DNA from: Azospirillum thiophilum
Lineage (GTDB): Bacteria > Pseudomonadota > Alphaproteobacteria > Azospirillales > Azospirillaceae
NCBI RefSeq assembly: GCF_001305595.1
Contig: NZ_CP012401.1
Coordinates: forward strand, 2,739,001 to 2,803,000
DNA: 64,000 nt
Direction: 5' to 3'
Shown here: in pieces, positions 54,254 to 63,884 of the stretch
How positions within the stretch are numbered: the stretch's first letter is position 1
Layout: every line of letters starts with the position of its first letter
Position numbers and translations under genes: made by a program
Notes under the pieces: generated by a model
Database searches by the model: none
The model's input: only the letters and a program-made list of their open reading frames with translations
What the model was told of the DNA's origin: nothing

Positions 54254-55858
54254 TCAGCTCAGCGGGATCGCCACGAAGCGCAGGTCGCCCTTGCGGTCGA
54301 CCAGAAGCAGGACGGACTTCTTGCTCTGCTCCTTGGCCTTCTGGACCTTGGCGGCGACATCCTCCGGCTTGCGGACCTCTTCCTGCCCGACCTCGATGAT
54401 GACGTCGCCCGCGCGCAGGCCCTTCTCGCTGGCCGTCGAGTTGCCAGCGACCTCGGTGATGACCACGCCCTTCAGGTCGGGCTTGATCTCGTACTGCTGG
54501 CGCAGTTCCGGGGTGATGGCAGTCAACTTCATGCCGAGCGATTCGGTCGGCTTCTGGGCCGGCGGTTTGTCCTTCGGCTGCTGCTTGTCGTCGGGGTTGG
54601 CGGCCAGCAGACCCTGCTCTTCCGCCGCCTCCAGCTCGCCGACCTTGACCTGGACGTTCTGGGTCTTGCCCTTGCGCCAGACCTCGACCGGGACGGCCTT
54701 GTCGATGGAGGTCTCAGCGACGACGCGCGGCAGGCGCCGCATCTCGTCGATCTCCTTGCCGTCGAACTTCGTCACCACGTCGCCAGCCTGGATCCCGCCC
54801 TTGGCCGCCGGGCCGTCGGGGGTGACGGAGGCGACCAGCGCGCCCTTGTGGTTGGGCAGGCCCAGGCTCTCGGCGATTTCCGGCGTCACCGCTTGGATGC
54901 GCACGCCCAGCCAGCCGCGGCGGGTCTTGCCGTATTCCTTCAGCTGGGCCACCACCTGCTTGGCCAGGTTTGACGGGATGGCGAAGCCGATGCCGACCGA
55001 CCCGCCCGACGGCGAGAAGATGGCGGTGTTGATGCCGATGACCTCGCCGTTCAGGTTGAACATCGGGCCGCCGGAGTTGCCGCGGTTGATCGACGCGTCG
55101 GTCTGCAGAAAGTCGTCGTAGGGACCGGCGTCGATGTTGCGCTGGCGGGCCGAGATGATGCCGGCGGTGACCGATCCGCCCAAACCGAACGGGTTGCCGA
55201 TCGCCACCACCCAGTCGCCGACGCGCATGGCGTCGCTGTCGCCGAAGGGCACGGCGACCAGCGGATGGCTGGTCTTGATCTTCAGGAGCGCAAGGTCGGT
55301 CTTGCTGTCCTTGCCGACCAACTCGGCCTTGATGTTGGTGTCGTCCTGCAGGATGACGGTGATCTCGTCGGCGTCCTGGACCACATGGTTGTTGGTGACC
55401 ACGTAGCCGTTGGTGGCGTCGATGACGAAACCGGAGCCGAGCGAGGTCGCCTTGCGCTGCGGCTGGTCCTGCTGCTGCTGGCGGTCGAAGAAGTCCCGGA
55501 AGAAGTCCTCGAAGGGCGAGCCCGGCGGGAATTGCGGGATCTCCGGCCGCGGACCTTGCTGCCGCTGCGGCGCGCTCTGGCTGGTGGAGATGTTGACGAC
55601 GGCCGGCAGCAGCTTTTCCGCCAGGTCGGCGAAGCTGCCCGGCGCGTTGCGGTTGGGTGCCGCCGCATGGGGCTGGGCCGCCTGGGCCTGGGCGGGAGCG
55701 GCGCCGGCGAAGGCGCCGATGACGGCACCGCCGGCCATGACCGACGTCATGCCCCAGACGATGGCCGCAGCCAGTGGCCGGACGCCCGCCTTACGCGGCC
55801 GGGCCCCGGCCTCGGCGCCACGCGTGGCAGGTTCGAATTTGGGTATGCGGATCAACAT
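54254..55858 (-). CDS. degP: DegP/HtrA-type Do serine protease
   Basis: Periplasmic protease and chaperone of 534 aa. A signal segment (residues 25-60) precedes the trypsin-like domain with His in YVVTNNHVVQ, Asp in KTDLALLKI and Ser in NRGNSGGPMFN. Two PDZ domains follow, the first with GALVASVTPDGPAAKGGIQ and the second with GVVITEVAGNSTASEKGLR. ATG at 55858. It follows hflC by 269 nt on the same strand, a common pairing in Alphaproteobacteria. Confidence 0.95.
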   Translation of the reverse strand: MLIRIPKFEPATRGAEAGARPRKAGVRPLAAAIVWGMTSVMAGGAVIGAFAGAAPAQAQAAQPHAAAPNRNAPGSFADLAEKLLPAVVNISTSQSAPQRQQGPRPEIPQFPPGSPFEDFFRDFFDRQQQQDQPQRKATSLGSGFVIDATNGYVVTNNHVVQDADEITVILQDDTNIKAELVGKDSKTDLALLKIKTSHPLVAVPFGDSDAMRVGDWVVAIGNPFGLGGSVTAGIISARQRNIDAGPYDDFLQTDASINRGNSGGPMFNLNGEVIGINTAIFSPSGGSVGIGFAIPSNLAKQVVAQLKEYGKTRRGWLGVRIQAVTPEIAESLGLPNHKGALVASVTPDGPAAKGGIQAGDVVTKFDGKEIDEMRRLPRVVAETSIDKAVPVEVWRKGKTQNVQVKVGELEAAEEQGLLAANPDDKQQPKDKPPAQKPTESLGMKLTAITPELRQQYEIKPDLKGVVITEVAGNSTASEKGLRAGDVIIEVGQEEVRKPEDVAAKVQKAKEQSKKSVLLLVDRKGDLRFVAIPLS

Positions 55859-56067
55859 GCTCTCCCTACCAGACGTCCGGCCGGTTCCGTGGACGGGAGC
55901 GGCCGCCCAGTTCTGGGCCATATATGTGTTGGGCCAAGAGTATGGCCGCAAGATGGCGTGCCGGTCCAGTCGGGACCAGTGGAAATCTCAAGCCGGCGAA
56001 TTTCCGCCCTGCCCCGGTGTTCGCCGAACTCCGGTTTCCGCAGTCACGATCCGTTGGCATTCAAATA

Positions 56068-56105
56068 GAACGGCCGGATCGAGAGGAAAACCGACCCGGC
56101 CGTTC
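56068..56105 (-). terminator. Hairpin after hflC
   Basis: A 10-bp stem (GAACGGCCGG against CCGGCCGTTC) with an 18-nt loop, 22 nt past the hflC stop, followed by TATTTG. It may be a partial terminator ahead of degP. The rest of the 269-bp gap shows no gene. Confidence 0.5.
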
Positions 56106-56127
56106 ATGCTCCTGCCGTCTCCGGCCC

Positions 56128-57060
56128 TTACTGCGCCGGGGCGGCTGCCGGCGGCATCGGCGCTGCCGGCGGCTGGGCCGCCGCCTGCGGATCCGACTGG
56201 ACACCGGCCCCGCTGAAGTAGCGGAAGAACTCGCTGGTCGGCGACAGCACCATGGTGGTGTCGTTGCCGTTCAGCGACTTTCGGTAGGCCTCCAACGACC
56301 GGTAGAAGCCGTAGAAGGCGGGGTCCTGCGAGGTCGCCTCGGCGATCAGCTTGATCGCGGTGTTGTCGCCTTCGCCGCGCAGGATCTGCGCGTCGCGCTG
56401 GGCCTCGGCGATGATGACCGTGCGTTCGCGTTCGGCGCGCGACTTGATCTGCTGCGACTGTTCCTGACCCTGGGCGCGGGCCTCGGACGCCTCGCGTTCG
56501 CGCTCCGACCGCATGCGGGCGAAGATCGACTGGCTGGTCTCCTCCGGCAGGTCGGCGCGGCGGATGCGGACGTCGACGATCTCGATGCCGAAGCGCTTGG
56601 CCTCGTCGTTCACCTGCCCCTTGATGTCGGTCATGATGCGGGCGCGTTCGTCCGACAGGACGGCCAGCACCGTGACGTTGCCGAGCACGCGGCGGAGCGC
56701 GGAGTTGACGATGGAGTTCAGTCGCGTCTCGGCCACCGCCTCGCTCCCGGCGGTCTGGTAGAAGCGCAGCGGGTCGTGGATGCGGTAACGGGCGAAGGCG
56801 TCGACGTCCAGGCGTTTCTGGTCGGCCAGGATGACCTGCTCGACCGGCGGATCGAGGTCGAGCACGCGGCGGTCGAGGATCCGGACCTCCTGGATGAAGG
56901 GGATCTTGGCCTTGAGGCCGGGGTCCTGGATGACCCGGCGCGGTTCGCCGAACTGGAGGACCAGGGCCTGCTGGGCCTCGTTGACGGTGAAGAGGGCGGA
57001 GGACGCGATGACGCCCAGGGCCACGATGGCGACGCCGGCGGCGGCGAGGGTGCGGTTCAT
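56128..57060 (-). CDS. hflC: HflC, FtsH protease modulator
   Basis: SPFH/prohibitin-domain protein of 310 aa. A single N-terminal helix (LAAAGVAIVALGVIASSALF) anchors it with the domain in the periplasm. VNEAQQALVLQFGEPRRV starts the SPFH domain, and the coiled coil RMRSEREREASEARAQG follows. Forms the HflKC complex that surrounds FtsH. The ATG at 57060 was chosen. It starts 13 nt after hflK ends. Confidence 0.95.
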   Translation of the reverse strand: MNRTLAAAGVAIVALGVIASSALFTVNEAQQALVLQFGEPRRVIQDPGLKAKIPFIQEVRILDRRVLDLDPPVEQVILADQKRLDVDAFARYRIHDPLRFYQTAGSEAVAETRLNSIVNSALRRVLGNVTVLAVLSDERARIMTDIKGQVNDEAKRFGIEIVDVRIRRADLPEETSQSIFARMRSEREREASEARAQGQEQSQQIKSRAERERTVIIAEAQRDAQILRGEGDNTAIKLIAEATSQDPAFYGFYRSLEAYRKSLNGNDTTMVLSPTSEFFRYFSGAGVQSDPQAAAQPPAAPMPPAAAPAQ

Positions 57061-57073
57061 GATGCGATCCTCC

Positions 57074-58327
57074 TCACTGGCCGGACAGGGACGGGTTTTG
57101 CGGCAGGGCCGACAGCGGCTGCGTCTGCGTGCCCGGCCGCGCCCCTCCCTGGTTGCCACCCGGGTTGGCCGGCGGGGCCTGGCGCGGCGCCTGCTGCGGA
57201 GCCGGGGCGGCGTTCGGGGCCAGCTGGTTCAGCGGCAGGTACGGCACGACGTTCTGCGCCGCCCCGTCCACGATGATCTTGTTCCGGCCGCGGAAGATCT
57301 CCTCCATCGTCTCCAGGTACATGCGCTTGGCGGTGACGTCCTTGGACAGGGCATAGGCCTCGTACACCTTGCGGAAACGCTCGGCATCGCCCTGCGCCAG
57401 GCTGACCACCTGCTCGCGGTAGGCCGAAGCCTCCTGCACCAGCCGCTCCGCCTCGCCGCGTGCCCGCGGGATGATGTCGTTGCGGTAGGCTTCCGCCTCG
57501 TTGCGGGCGCGCTCGCGGTCGGCGCGGGCACGCTGCACGTCGTTGAAGGCGTCGATGACCGGCTGCGGCGGGTCGGCCTTCTGCAGCTGGACCTGGGTGA
57601 TCTCGATGCCCGCCTGATACTCGTCCAGCATGGTCTGGAGCAGCTGGCGGGTCGAGGTCTCGATCTGCTGGCGGGCCTCGGTCAGGGCCGGCTGCAGGTC
57701 GGTGCGGCCGATGACCTCGCGCATCGCGCTTTCGGCCGCCTTCTTCACCGTCACTTCCGGCTCGCGGATCTTGAACAGGAAGTTCCCGGCGTCCTTGATG
57801 ACCCAGAACACCGTGAAGTCGATGTCGACGATGTTCTCGTCGCCGGTCAGCATCAGCGATTCGTCGGGCACGTCGCGGTCGTTGCGGCCGCCGCCCACCG
57901 ACGAGCGGTAGCCGACCTCGATCCGGTTCACCCGGGTGACCTTGGGCAGCAGCACCGTTTCGATCGGCGACGGCAGGCGGTAACGCAGGCCGGGCTGTTC
58001 GGTGCGCGTCCATTCGCCAAAGCGCATGACCACGCCCTGCTCGTCCGCCTCGACGCGGTAGATGCCGCTGGCGAGCCAGATCAGGCCGAGCACGCCCACG
58101 ACCAGCGCCGCGCCCCGCCCGCTGCCGAAGCCGCCTGGCATGGCGCGCCGCAGCCGGTCCTGGCTGCGCCGCAGGAGATCCTCAAGGTCGGGAGGCTGCG
58201 GGCCGCCGCCACCGCCGCCATTTCCCCCGCCCTGGGGACGCCCCCACGGGTTGCCCGGGCCGTTGTTGCCCGGCGGAGGCCCCCAGGGGCCGCCACCGCC
58301 ACCCCCGCCTTGATTGTTCCACGGCAT
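57074..58327 (-). CDS. hflK: HflK, FtsH protease modulator
   Basis: Partner of HflC, 417 aa. A Gly/Pro/Asn-rich cytosolic N-terminus (MPWNNQGGGGGGGPWG) is followed by one helix (AALVVGVLGLIWLASGIY) and the SPFH domain beginning EADEQGVVMRFGEWT. The C-terminus is Pro/Gln-rich. The ATG at 58327 is the family start. The upstream in-frame extension overlaps the region shared with apbC and is rejected. Confidence 0.95.
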   Translation of the reverse strand: MPWNNQGGGGGGGPWGPPPGNNGPGNPWGRPQGGGNGGGGGGPQPPDLEDLLRRSQDRLRRAMPGGFGSGRGAALVVGVLGLIWLASGIYRVEADEQGVVMRFGEWTRTEQPGLRYRLPSPIETVLLPKVTRVNRIEVGYRSSVGGGRNDRDVPDESLMLTGDENIVDIDFTVFWVIKDAGNFLFKIREPEVTVKKAAESAMREVIGRTDLQPALTEARQQIETSTRQLLQTMLDEYQAGIEITQVQLQKADPPQPVIDAFNDVQRARADRERARNEAEAYRNDIIPRARGEAERLVQEASAYREQVVSLAQGDAERFRKVYEAYALSKDVTAKRMYLETMEEIFRGRNKIIVDGAAQNVVPYLPLNQLAPNAAPAPQQAPRQAPPANPGGNQGGARPGTQTQPLSALPQNPSLSGQ

Positions 58328-58499
58328 CCGACTCCGTCCCCTTTCTGCGATTCGTCCCATCATATGGAAGCGCAAGGGCTTAGCCCAGCGCATCCCTTTA
58401 CCGATCTCATCCGTCGGTCCTATAGTCCCCCATACCCTCCGGTAAGGATTCCACCAACGGATATCCGCCAATATCGGGAATACAGCGGAGTTTTCAACC

Positions 58500-59648
58500 A
58501 TGGCGCAGATTGGCGAAGCTCAAGTCATGCAGGCGCTGAAGACCGTCGTCGACCCGGACCGGGGCGGCGACATCGTCAGCTTGGGCATGTTGTCGGGCCT
58601 CGTGGTGCGCGACGGGCATGTCGCCTTTTCCATCGAAGTCGATCCGAAACGCGGCGCCCAGGCCGAACCGCTGCGCCATGCCGCCGAAAAAGCGGTCGAC
58701 GCCCTGCCGGGCGTGCTGTCGGTCACCGCGGTGCTGACCGCCCACCGCGCCGCCCCGCAGGCCGCGGCACAGCAGGGCCACGGGCATTCGCATGGGCACT
58801 CCCACGGCCATTCGCATGGAGCGCCGAAGGAAGACCCGCAGAAGCCGCTGGTTCCCGGCGTCAAGGCGATCGTCGCGGTCGCGTCCGGCAAGGGCGGCGT
58901 CGGCAAATCGACCACGTCGGCCAACCTCGCATTGGCCCTGGCCGCGAACGGACTGAGGGTCGGGCTGCTCGACGCCGACATCTACGGCCCCTCGATGCCG
59001 CGCATGATGGGCATCTCCGGCCGGCCGAACAGCCCCGACGGCAAGCGCCTGGAGCCGATGGAGAATTACGGCATCAAGGTGATGTCGATGGGCTTCCTGG
59101 TCGCCGAGGACACGCCGATGATCTGGCGCGGGCCGATGGTGATGAGCGCGCTCCAGCAGATGCTGCGCGACGTCAACTGGGGCACGCTCGACGTGCTGGT
59201 GGTCGACATGCCGCCGGGCACCGGCGACGCCCAGCTGACAATGGCGCAGCAGGTGCCGCTGGCCGGCGCGGTGATCGTCTCCACCCCGCAGGACATCGCG
59301 CTGCTGGACGCCCGCAAGGGGCTGAACATGTTCCGCCGCGTCGATGTCCCGGTGCTGGGCATCATCGAGAACATGAGCTATTTCTGCTGCCCGAACTGCG
59401 GCCACCGCACCGAAATCTTCAGCCACGGCGGCGCCCGCAAGGAGGCCGACGATCTCGGCATGGAGTTCCTGGGCGAGATCCCGCTGCACCTGTCGATCCG
59501 CGAGACCTCCGATCAGGGCCAGCCCATCGTGGTGTCCCAGCCAGAGTCGGAATACGCCCAGTCCTACCGCCGCATCGCCACCCGCCTGTGGGAGAAGATC
59601 GGCGGCGGCCCGACCGGCCGCGCCGCGCCGCGCATCGTGGTGGAGTGA
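58500..59648 (+). CDS. apbC: ApbC/Mrp-type Fe-S carrier ATPase with His-rich linker
   Basis: P-loop Fe-S cluster carrier of 382 aa. An N-terminal DUF59/MIP18-like domain (1-85) is joined to the ATPase by a linker with [15 protein letters not shown] near residues 97-111. The Walker A is [14 protein letters not shown], switch [12 protein letters not shown], and the cluster motif CCPNCG is near residue 300. The His-rich linker is a likely metal-binding patch and is not part of the core family. CGGAG precedes the ATG. Divergent from hflK. Confidence 0.93.
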   Translation: MAQIGEAQVMQALKTVVDPDRGGDIVSLGMLSGLVVRDGHVAFSIEVDPKRGAQAEPLRHAAEKAVDALPGVLSVTAVLTAHRAAPQAAAQQGHGHSHGHSHGHSHGAPKEDPQKPLVPGVKAIVAVASGKGGVGKSTTSANLALALAANGLRVGLLDADIYGPSMPRMMGISGRPNSPDGKRLEPMENYGIKVMSMGFLVAEDTPMIWRGPMVMSALQQMLRDVNWGTLDVLVVDMPPGTGDAQLTMAQQVPLAGAVIVSTPQDIALLDARKGLNMFRRVDVPVLGIIENMSYFCCPNCGHRTEIFSHGGARKEADDLGMEFLGEIPLHLSIRETSDQGQPIVVSQPESEYAQSYRRIATRLWEKIGGGPTGRAAPRIVVE

Positions 59649-59659
59649 GGAGGGTTAAA

Positions 59660-59766
59660 CCCCCACCTATCCTCCCCCGCTGGGCGGGGGAGGGACTGCC
59701 GTAGCCTTCTTGAACACGTACTTTGTCCCCTCCCCCGCCCAGCGGGGGAGGGTCAGGGAGGGGGCA
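59660..59766. repeat. GC-rich inverted-repeat element, copy D
   Basis: About 107 bp between convergent apbC and the Hsp70-like gene. It has two hairpins (CCTCCCCCGC-TGG-GCGGGGGAGG and CCCCTCCCCCGC-CCA-GCGGGGGAGGG), and ends GGGTCAGGGAGGGGGCA like copy A. Confidence 0.8.
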
Positions 59767-59783
59767 GCGGTGCGACCGCCTCC

Positions 59784-61034
59784 TCACCCGTAGCGCCGCT
59801 GTGCCTCCACCGTCAGGCCGAGGCCGACGGAACCGAAGATGTTGCCTTCCACCACGCGGGCGTCCGGCGCTTCGGCCAGGATGGCGGCGCGGACCTGGGG
59901 CAGCAGGGTCGAGCCGCCGGTCAGGAACACCGCGTCGATGCGGTCGGCCGTCACCCCGGCATCGGCCAGGCAGTCGCGGATGCGGACGCCGATGCGGGCG
60001 GCCAGCGAACCGGTGGCACGGTTCAGCGCCGCGCGGTCGACCGGCAGCGCCAGTTTGCCGTCGCCCCAGTCCAGCGCCAATTCCGCCGCCTCGCGGTCGG
60101 ACAGCGCGATCTTGGTGCGCTCCACCGCCATGGCCAGCGCATGGCCCTGCCGGTGCTCGACCACGCCGATCAATCGCTCGATCTTGTCCGGCTCGGCCGA
60201 ATCGCGCTGAAGGCGCTCCAGCTCGGCCATCGCCTTGGCGGTATAGAGGAAATTGATCTTCGCCCAGGTCGCCAGATCGAAATAGATGCTCCTGGGCGCC
60301 AGCAGCCCGGCGCGCTTCATCGCGCTGCCCAGCCCCAGCTCCGGCATGGCGGTGGCGAGGCTGAGGTCACGGTCGAAGTCGGTGCCGCCGACGCGGATGC
60401 CGTCGTTCGCCAGGATGTCGCCGGCCCGGTCGGCCCGGCCGCGCCGCTCCGGCCCGATCCGCACCACCGAGAAGTCCGAGGTGCCGCCGCCGATGTCGGC
60501 GATCAGCGCCAATTCCTCGGCATTCACCTGCTGCTCGTAGTCGAGCGCCGCGGCGATCGGCTCGAACTGGAAGGAGACGTTGCGGAAGCCGGCGGTGCGG
60601 GCGATCAGGCCCAGCGCCTCTTCCGCCGCCGCGTCGCCGGCCGGGTCGCCGTCGACGAAATGGACCGGACGGCCGACCACCACGTCGCCCAGTTCGCTCC
60701 GAAGGGACTGCTCGGCCCGCGCCTTCACCAGTTCGAGGAAGGTGCCGATGACGGCGCGGAAGCTGATGCGGCCCTTGCGCAGCGCGGTGTCGGCATCGAT
60801 CAGGTCGGTGCCGAGCATCGACTTGATCGAGCGCATCAGCCGGCCCTCGACCCCCGACACATAGCCGTCGATGGCGGCCTGCCCGATGGTCGTCCGGTCA
60901 TGCTCGAAGTCGAAGAACACCGCCGTCGGCAGGGTCGTGCGCGCGTCGTCCAGCGCCAGCAGCCGGAAGCCGCCGGAATCCTGGACGCCCAGCGTCGTGT
61001 TCGATGTGCCGAAATCGAGCCCGCAAGCCGTCAT
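59784..61034 (-). CDS. Hsp70-like protein (YegD type)
   Basis: A 416-residue actin-fold ATPase without the DnaK substrate-binding domain. Phosphate 1 is CGLDFGTSNTTLGV, phosphate 2 IADIGGGTSDFSVV, and the adenosine motif VFLTGGSTLLPQVRAAI. This matches YegD. The clients are not known. It is convergent with apbC. Confidence 0.9.
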   Translation of the reverse strand: MTACGLDFGTSNTTLGVQDSGGFRLLALDDARTTLPTAVFFDFEHDRTTIGQAAIDGYVSGVEGRLMRSIKSMLGTDLIDADTALRKGRISFRAVIGTFLELVKARAEQSLRSELGDVVVGRPVHFVDGDPAGDAAAEEALGLIARTAGFRNVSFQFEPIAAALDYEQQVNAEELALIADIGGGTSDFSVVRIGPERRGRADRAGDILANDGIRVGGTDFDRDLSLATAMPELGLGSAMKRAGLLAPRSIYFDLATWAKINFLYTAKAMAELERLQRDSAEPDKIERLIGVVEHRQGHALAMAVERTKIALSDREAAELALDWGDGKLALPVDRAALNRATGSLAARIGVRIRDCLADAGVTADRIDAVFLTGGSTLLPQVRAAILAEAPDARVVEGNIFGSVGLGLTVEAQRRYG

Positions 61035-61140
61035 GTCCCGCCTCCTGCCCGGATGGCCGGCGCGACCACACGCCGCACCGGAAAAGGGGCGAGCGTATAA
61101 CGGCTCCGGACCGGCGGATCAAGCCGCTTCCCCTCGCCGC

Positions 61141-62139
61141 TCAGCGGGCATGACGAATCCGGGCGCCGCCCAGCGGCCGGCTGGCGAGAAGGACCGGCAG
61201 CACGAACAGGGTCAGGTTGGTCCAGGAGAAGGGGTTTTCCGGCTTCGGTTCGATCCAGCCGCCGCTGGCGCCCTGATACTCCGGCATCGCCGTCAGCACC
61301 CCACCGGATGTCGCGGGAGCCGAGCGGTTCTGGAACATGTCCCGCTCGATGGTACGGGCCAGCGCCCGTTCGGTCAGCTGCGGCGCCACGGTGTTGCCCA
61401 CCGCCGCGAGGCGGCCCTCGGCGCCGACGAACAGGTCGCGCCGGGGATCGCGGGCCAGCGACAGGATGGCGGCGGCGACCTCCTCCGGCGGATGGACCGG
61501 GTTGAGCGGCTTCACCGCCCGGCCGGTGTAATTGGCGGCATGTTGCCACAGCGGGGTGTCGATGGCGGCGGGCATCACCATGCAGACATGGATGCCGGGC
61601 TCGTCCACCAGCTCCTGCCGCAGCGATTCGGAGAAGCCGCGCATCGCGAACTTCGCCGCGGTGTAGGGGGTGGCATAGCGCTGGCCGATGTTTGACACCA
61701 TCGAGGCGGTGTTGATGACGATCCCCTCGCCGCGGTCGAGGAAATGGGGCAGCACGGCGCGGCAGCCATGGACCATGCCGAAGAAGTCGGTACGCACCAC
61801 CTGCTCGAACACGTCGTCGGGGATGTCCTCGAACCGGCCGAAGGCGATGACGCCGGCATTGTTCACCCAGATGTCGATGCCGCCGAAGGCCTCGACCGCG
61901 CGGTCGGCCAGATGCTGAACGGCGCGCCGGTCGGTGACGTCGGTCGGCACCACCATCGCCCGGCCGCCGGCCTCGACGCACTCCTCCGCCACCTCGTGCA
62001 GGGCGGCCATCCGCCGTGCCGCCAGCACCACCGCCGCCCCCTGGCGGGCAAACTCCACAGCGGTCGCCCGCCCGATGCCGCTGGACGCGCCCGTGATGAC
62101 CACCACCTTGCCGCCGAACCGCTTCGCCATGACTGCCAT
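61141..62139 (-). CDS. Short-chain dehydrogenase/reductase
   Basis: Classical SDR of 332 aa. The cofactor motif is VITGASSGIG, the structural motif NNAGVI and the active site Ser in NTASMVSN with Tyr-x3-Lys in YTAAKFAM. The arginines after the Gly motif (AARRMAAL) favour NADP(H). An extension of about 80 aa ends in a hydrophobic stretch (LTLFVLPVLLASRPLGG) that may anchor it. Substrate unknown. Confidence 0.87.
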   Translation of the reverse strand: MAVMAKRFGGKVVVITGASSGIGRATAVEFARQGAAVVLAARRMAALHEVAEECVEAGGRAMVVPTDVTDRRAVQHLADRAVEAFGGIDIWVNNAGVIAFGRFEDIPDDVFEQVVRTDFFGMVHGCRAVLPHFLDRGEGIVINTASMVSNIGQRYATPYTAAKFAMRGFSESLRQELVDEPGIHVCMVMPAAIDTPLWQHAANYTGRAVKPLNPVHPPEEVAAAILSLARDPRRDLFVGAEGRLAAVGNTVAPQLTERALARTIERDMFQNRSAPATSGGVLTAMPEYQGASGGWIEPKPENPFSWTNLTLFVLPVLLASRPLGGARIRHAR

Positions 62140-62317
62140 CCTTTCATCGGAATTCCTGCCGTTGGGGCGTACAACAGGACGGATTCCGGAAGATCGCGGG
62201 CGAGCCCACCCAGGCCCAAGCCGAGCCCAAGCCGCAGGTCTGGAGAAGCGGGCGCGAACCCGCTACAGTCATACGTCCAGTGTGGTTTTCATCCTCAACC
62301 AGTGTGGAGCGGGCGCG

Positions 62318-62560
62318 GTGCCGGCGAGAGAGCTTGACGTGAAGGGGCTGCATTGCCCGTTGCCCATCCTGCGCACCCGGGCCCTGCTGGACCGGATGGA
62401 GGCGGGGGAGGAGCTGGTGGTCCATGCGACCGATCCGGCCTCTGTCATCGATTTCAGGCATTTCTGCAACACGACCGACAACGCGCTGCTGTCGCACGAG
62501 ACGCAGCCCGACGATGTCCACAAGACGGTCTTCATCTACCGGATCCGCCGGGGCGGCTGA
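62318..62560 (+). CDS. TusA/SirA-family sulfurtransferase
   Basis: An 80-residue sulfur-carrier protein. LDVKGLHCPLPILRTRALLD contains the CPxP Cys that carries persulfide. DPASVIDFRHFCNTTDN follows. The GTG at 62318 behind GGAG is the best start. In this family sulfur is passed to tRNA thiolation, molybdenum cofactor or sulfur oxidation. The next gene, 42 nt downstream, encodes a DUF2478-DUF364 fusion. Confidence 0.85.
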   Translation: MPARELDVKGLHCPLPILRTRALLDRMEAGEELVVHATDPASVIDFRHFCNTTDNALLSHETQPDDVHKTVFIYRIRRGG

Positions 62561-62602
62561 GGCGCCCGCCTCCCTCTCCCCCCGCCTCCCCGCGAAAGGT
62601 CC

Positions 62603-63844
62603 ATGCCGATGCCGTTGCCCCCCGCCTCTCCGCCGCCCCTGCGTCCCGGCGCCGTGATCCATGGTCCGGGCTCGCAGGGGGTCGACACGCTGCTGGACGG
62701 CTTCACGGCGGAGCTGAAGCGGCGCGGATTCCGCGTCGGCGGGCTGGTCCAGCGCAACCGCGGGCCAGGCGACGATTGCGCGGAGCTGATGGAGCTGGTC
62801 GACGTCGCCACCGGCCGCGCCTATGACATCACCCAGCGGCTGGGGCGGGAATCGCAATCCTGCCGCGTCGACCCGACCGGCGTGGCCGAGGCCAGCCAGG
62901 CGATCCGCCAGGCGGTCGCGGCCAAGGTCGATTTGCTGGTCGTCAACAAGTTCGCCGGGCTGGAATCGCAAGGCGACGGCCTGTCGGACGAGATGCTGGC
63001 CGCCATCGCCGAGGGCATCCCGGTGCTGACCAGCGTCGGCAGCCGCTATCTCAACGAATGGCAGACGGCCACCGGCGGCTTCTGCGACCTGCTGTCGCCG
63101 ACCGCGGAGTCGCTGTGGCGCTGGTGGGGACCGCAGCGGCTCTATGACGACCTCGTCCAGGGCGTCGCCGACGCCCGCGTGCGGCGCATCGTCACCGGCG
63201 CCCAATGGGTGCTGGTGGAGACCGATGCCGGCCTGGGCGTTGCCGCACGGCAGACGCCGCCCGCAGCAGACGGAGTGGAGGATGCGCAACGCTGGGCCGG
63301 ACGGTCGTTGCGCGATCTCGCAGCCATGGCGGTGCAGTCGTGGGATGCGCTGGAGATCGCCGTCGGAACGGCGGCACTCAACGCCCACTACAACCGTCCG
63401 GACCTGACCGGCGCGCCGGGCAACGGGCTCGACCTGTTCGCCGGGGTGGATGGCCGGGTGGTGGTGATCGGCGGCTTCCCCCAGATCGCCCGGCGGATGC
63501 CGCAGGCCCGGGTGATCGACATGAACCCGCAGGAGGGCGAATTTCCGGAAGCGGCCTGCGACTGGCTGCTGCCGGGGGCGGATGCGGTGGCGGTCACGGC
63601 GTCCGCCTTTGCCAACCGCACCCTGCCCCGCCTGCTGCGGGTCTCGGCCGGCGCGCGGGTGGCGATGATCGGCCCCGGCACGCCGCTGACCCCACGCCTG
63701 TTCGACTATGGCATCGAATCGCTGGCCGGCTTCGTCGCCGTCGACCGCGAGGCGGTTGCGCGCACCATCGCCGGCGGTGGCGGCTCACGCGATTTTCATC
63801 CCCATGGCCGGATGGTCACGCTGCACCGGACACCCAATCTCTAG
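62603..63844 (+). CDS. DUF2478-DUF364 fusion protein
   Basis: A 413-residue protein that seems to join two families. Residues 15-170 (GAVIHGPGSQGVDTLLDGF, VDLLVVNKFAGLES) match DUF2478, a P-loop-like group often found near molybdenum or nitrogenase genes, although the usual GKS loop is degenerate here. Residues 180-410 (YDDLVQGVADARVRRIVTG, TAALNAHYNRPD, VVVIGGFPQIARRMP) match the DUF4213/DUF364 putative heavy-metal chelation proteins. No signal or membrane segment. Its place after TusA suggests a role in sulfur or metal cofactor handling; this is inference. Confidence 0.7.
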   Translation: MPMPLPPASPPPLRPGAVIHGPGSQGVDTLLDGFTAELKRRGFRVGGLVQRNRGPGDDCAELMELVDVATGRAYDITQRLGRESQSCRVDPTGVAEASQAIRQAVAAKVDLLVVNKFAGLESQGDGLSDEMLAAIAEGIPVLTSVGSRYLNEWQTATGGFCDLLSPTAESLWRWWGPQRLYDDLVQGVADARVRRIVTGAQWVLVETDAGLGVAARQTPPAADGVEDAQRWAGRSLRDLAAMAVQSWDALEIAVGTAALNAHYNRPDLTGAPGNGLDLFAGVDGRVVVIGGFPQIARRMPQARVIDMNPQEGEFPEAACDWLLPGADAVAVTASAFANRTLPRLLRVSAGARVAMIGPGTPLTPRLFDYGIESLAGFVAVDREAVARTIAGGGGSRDFHPHGRMVTLHRTPNL

Positions 63845-63884
63845 ATCGGCACCCGAACAAGAATACCGGAGGAGAAGAGACCCC

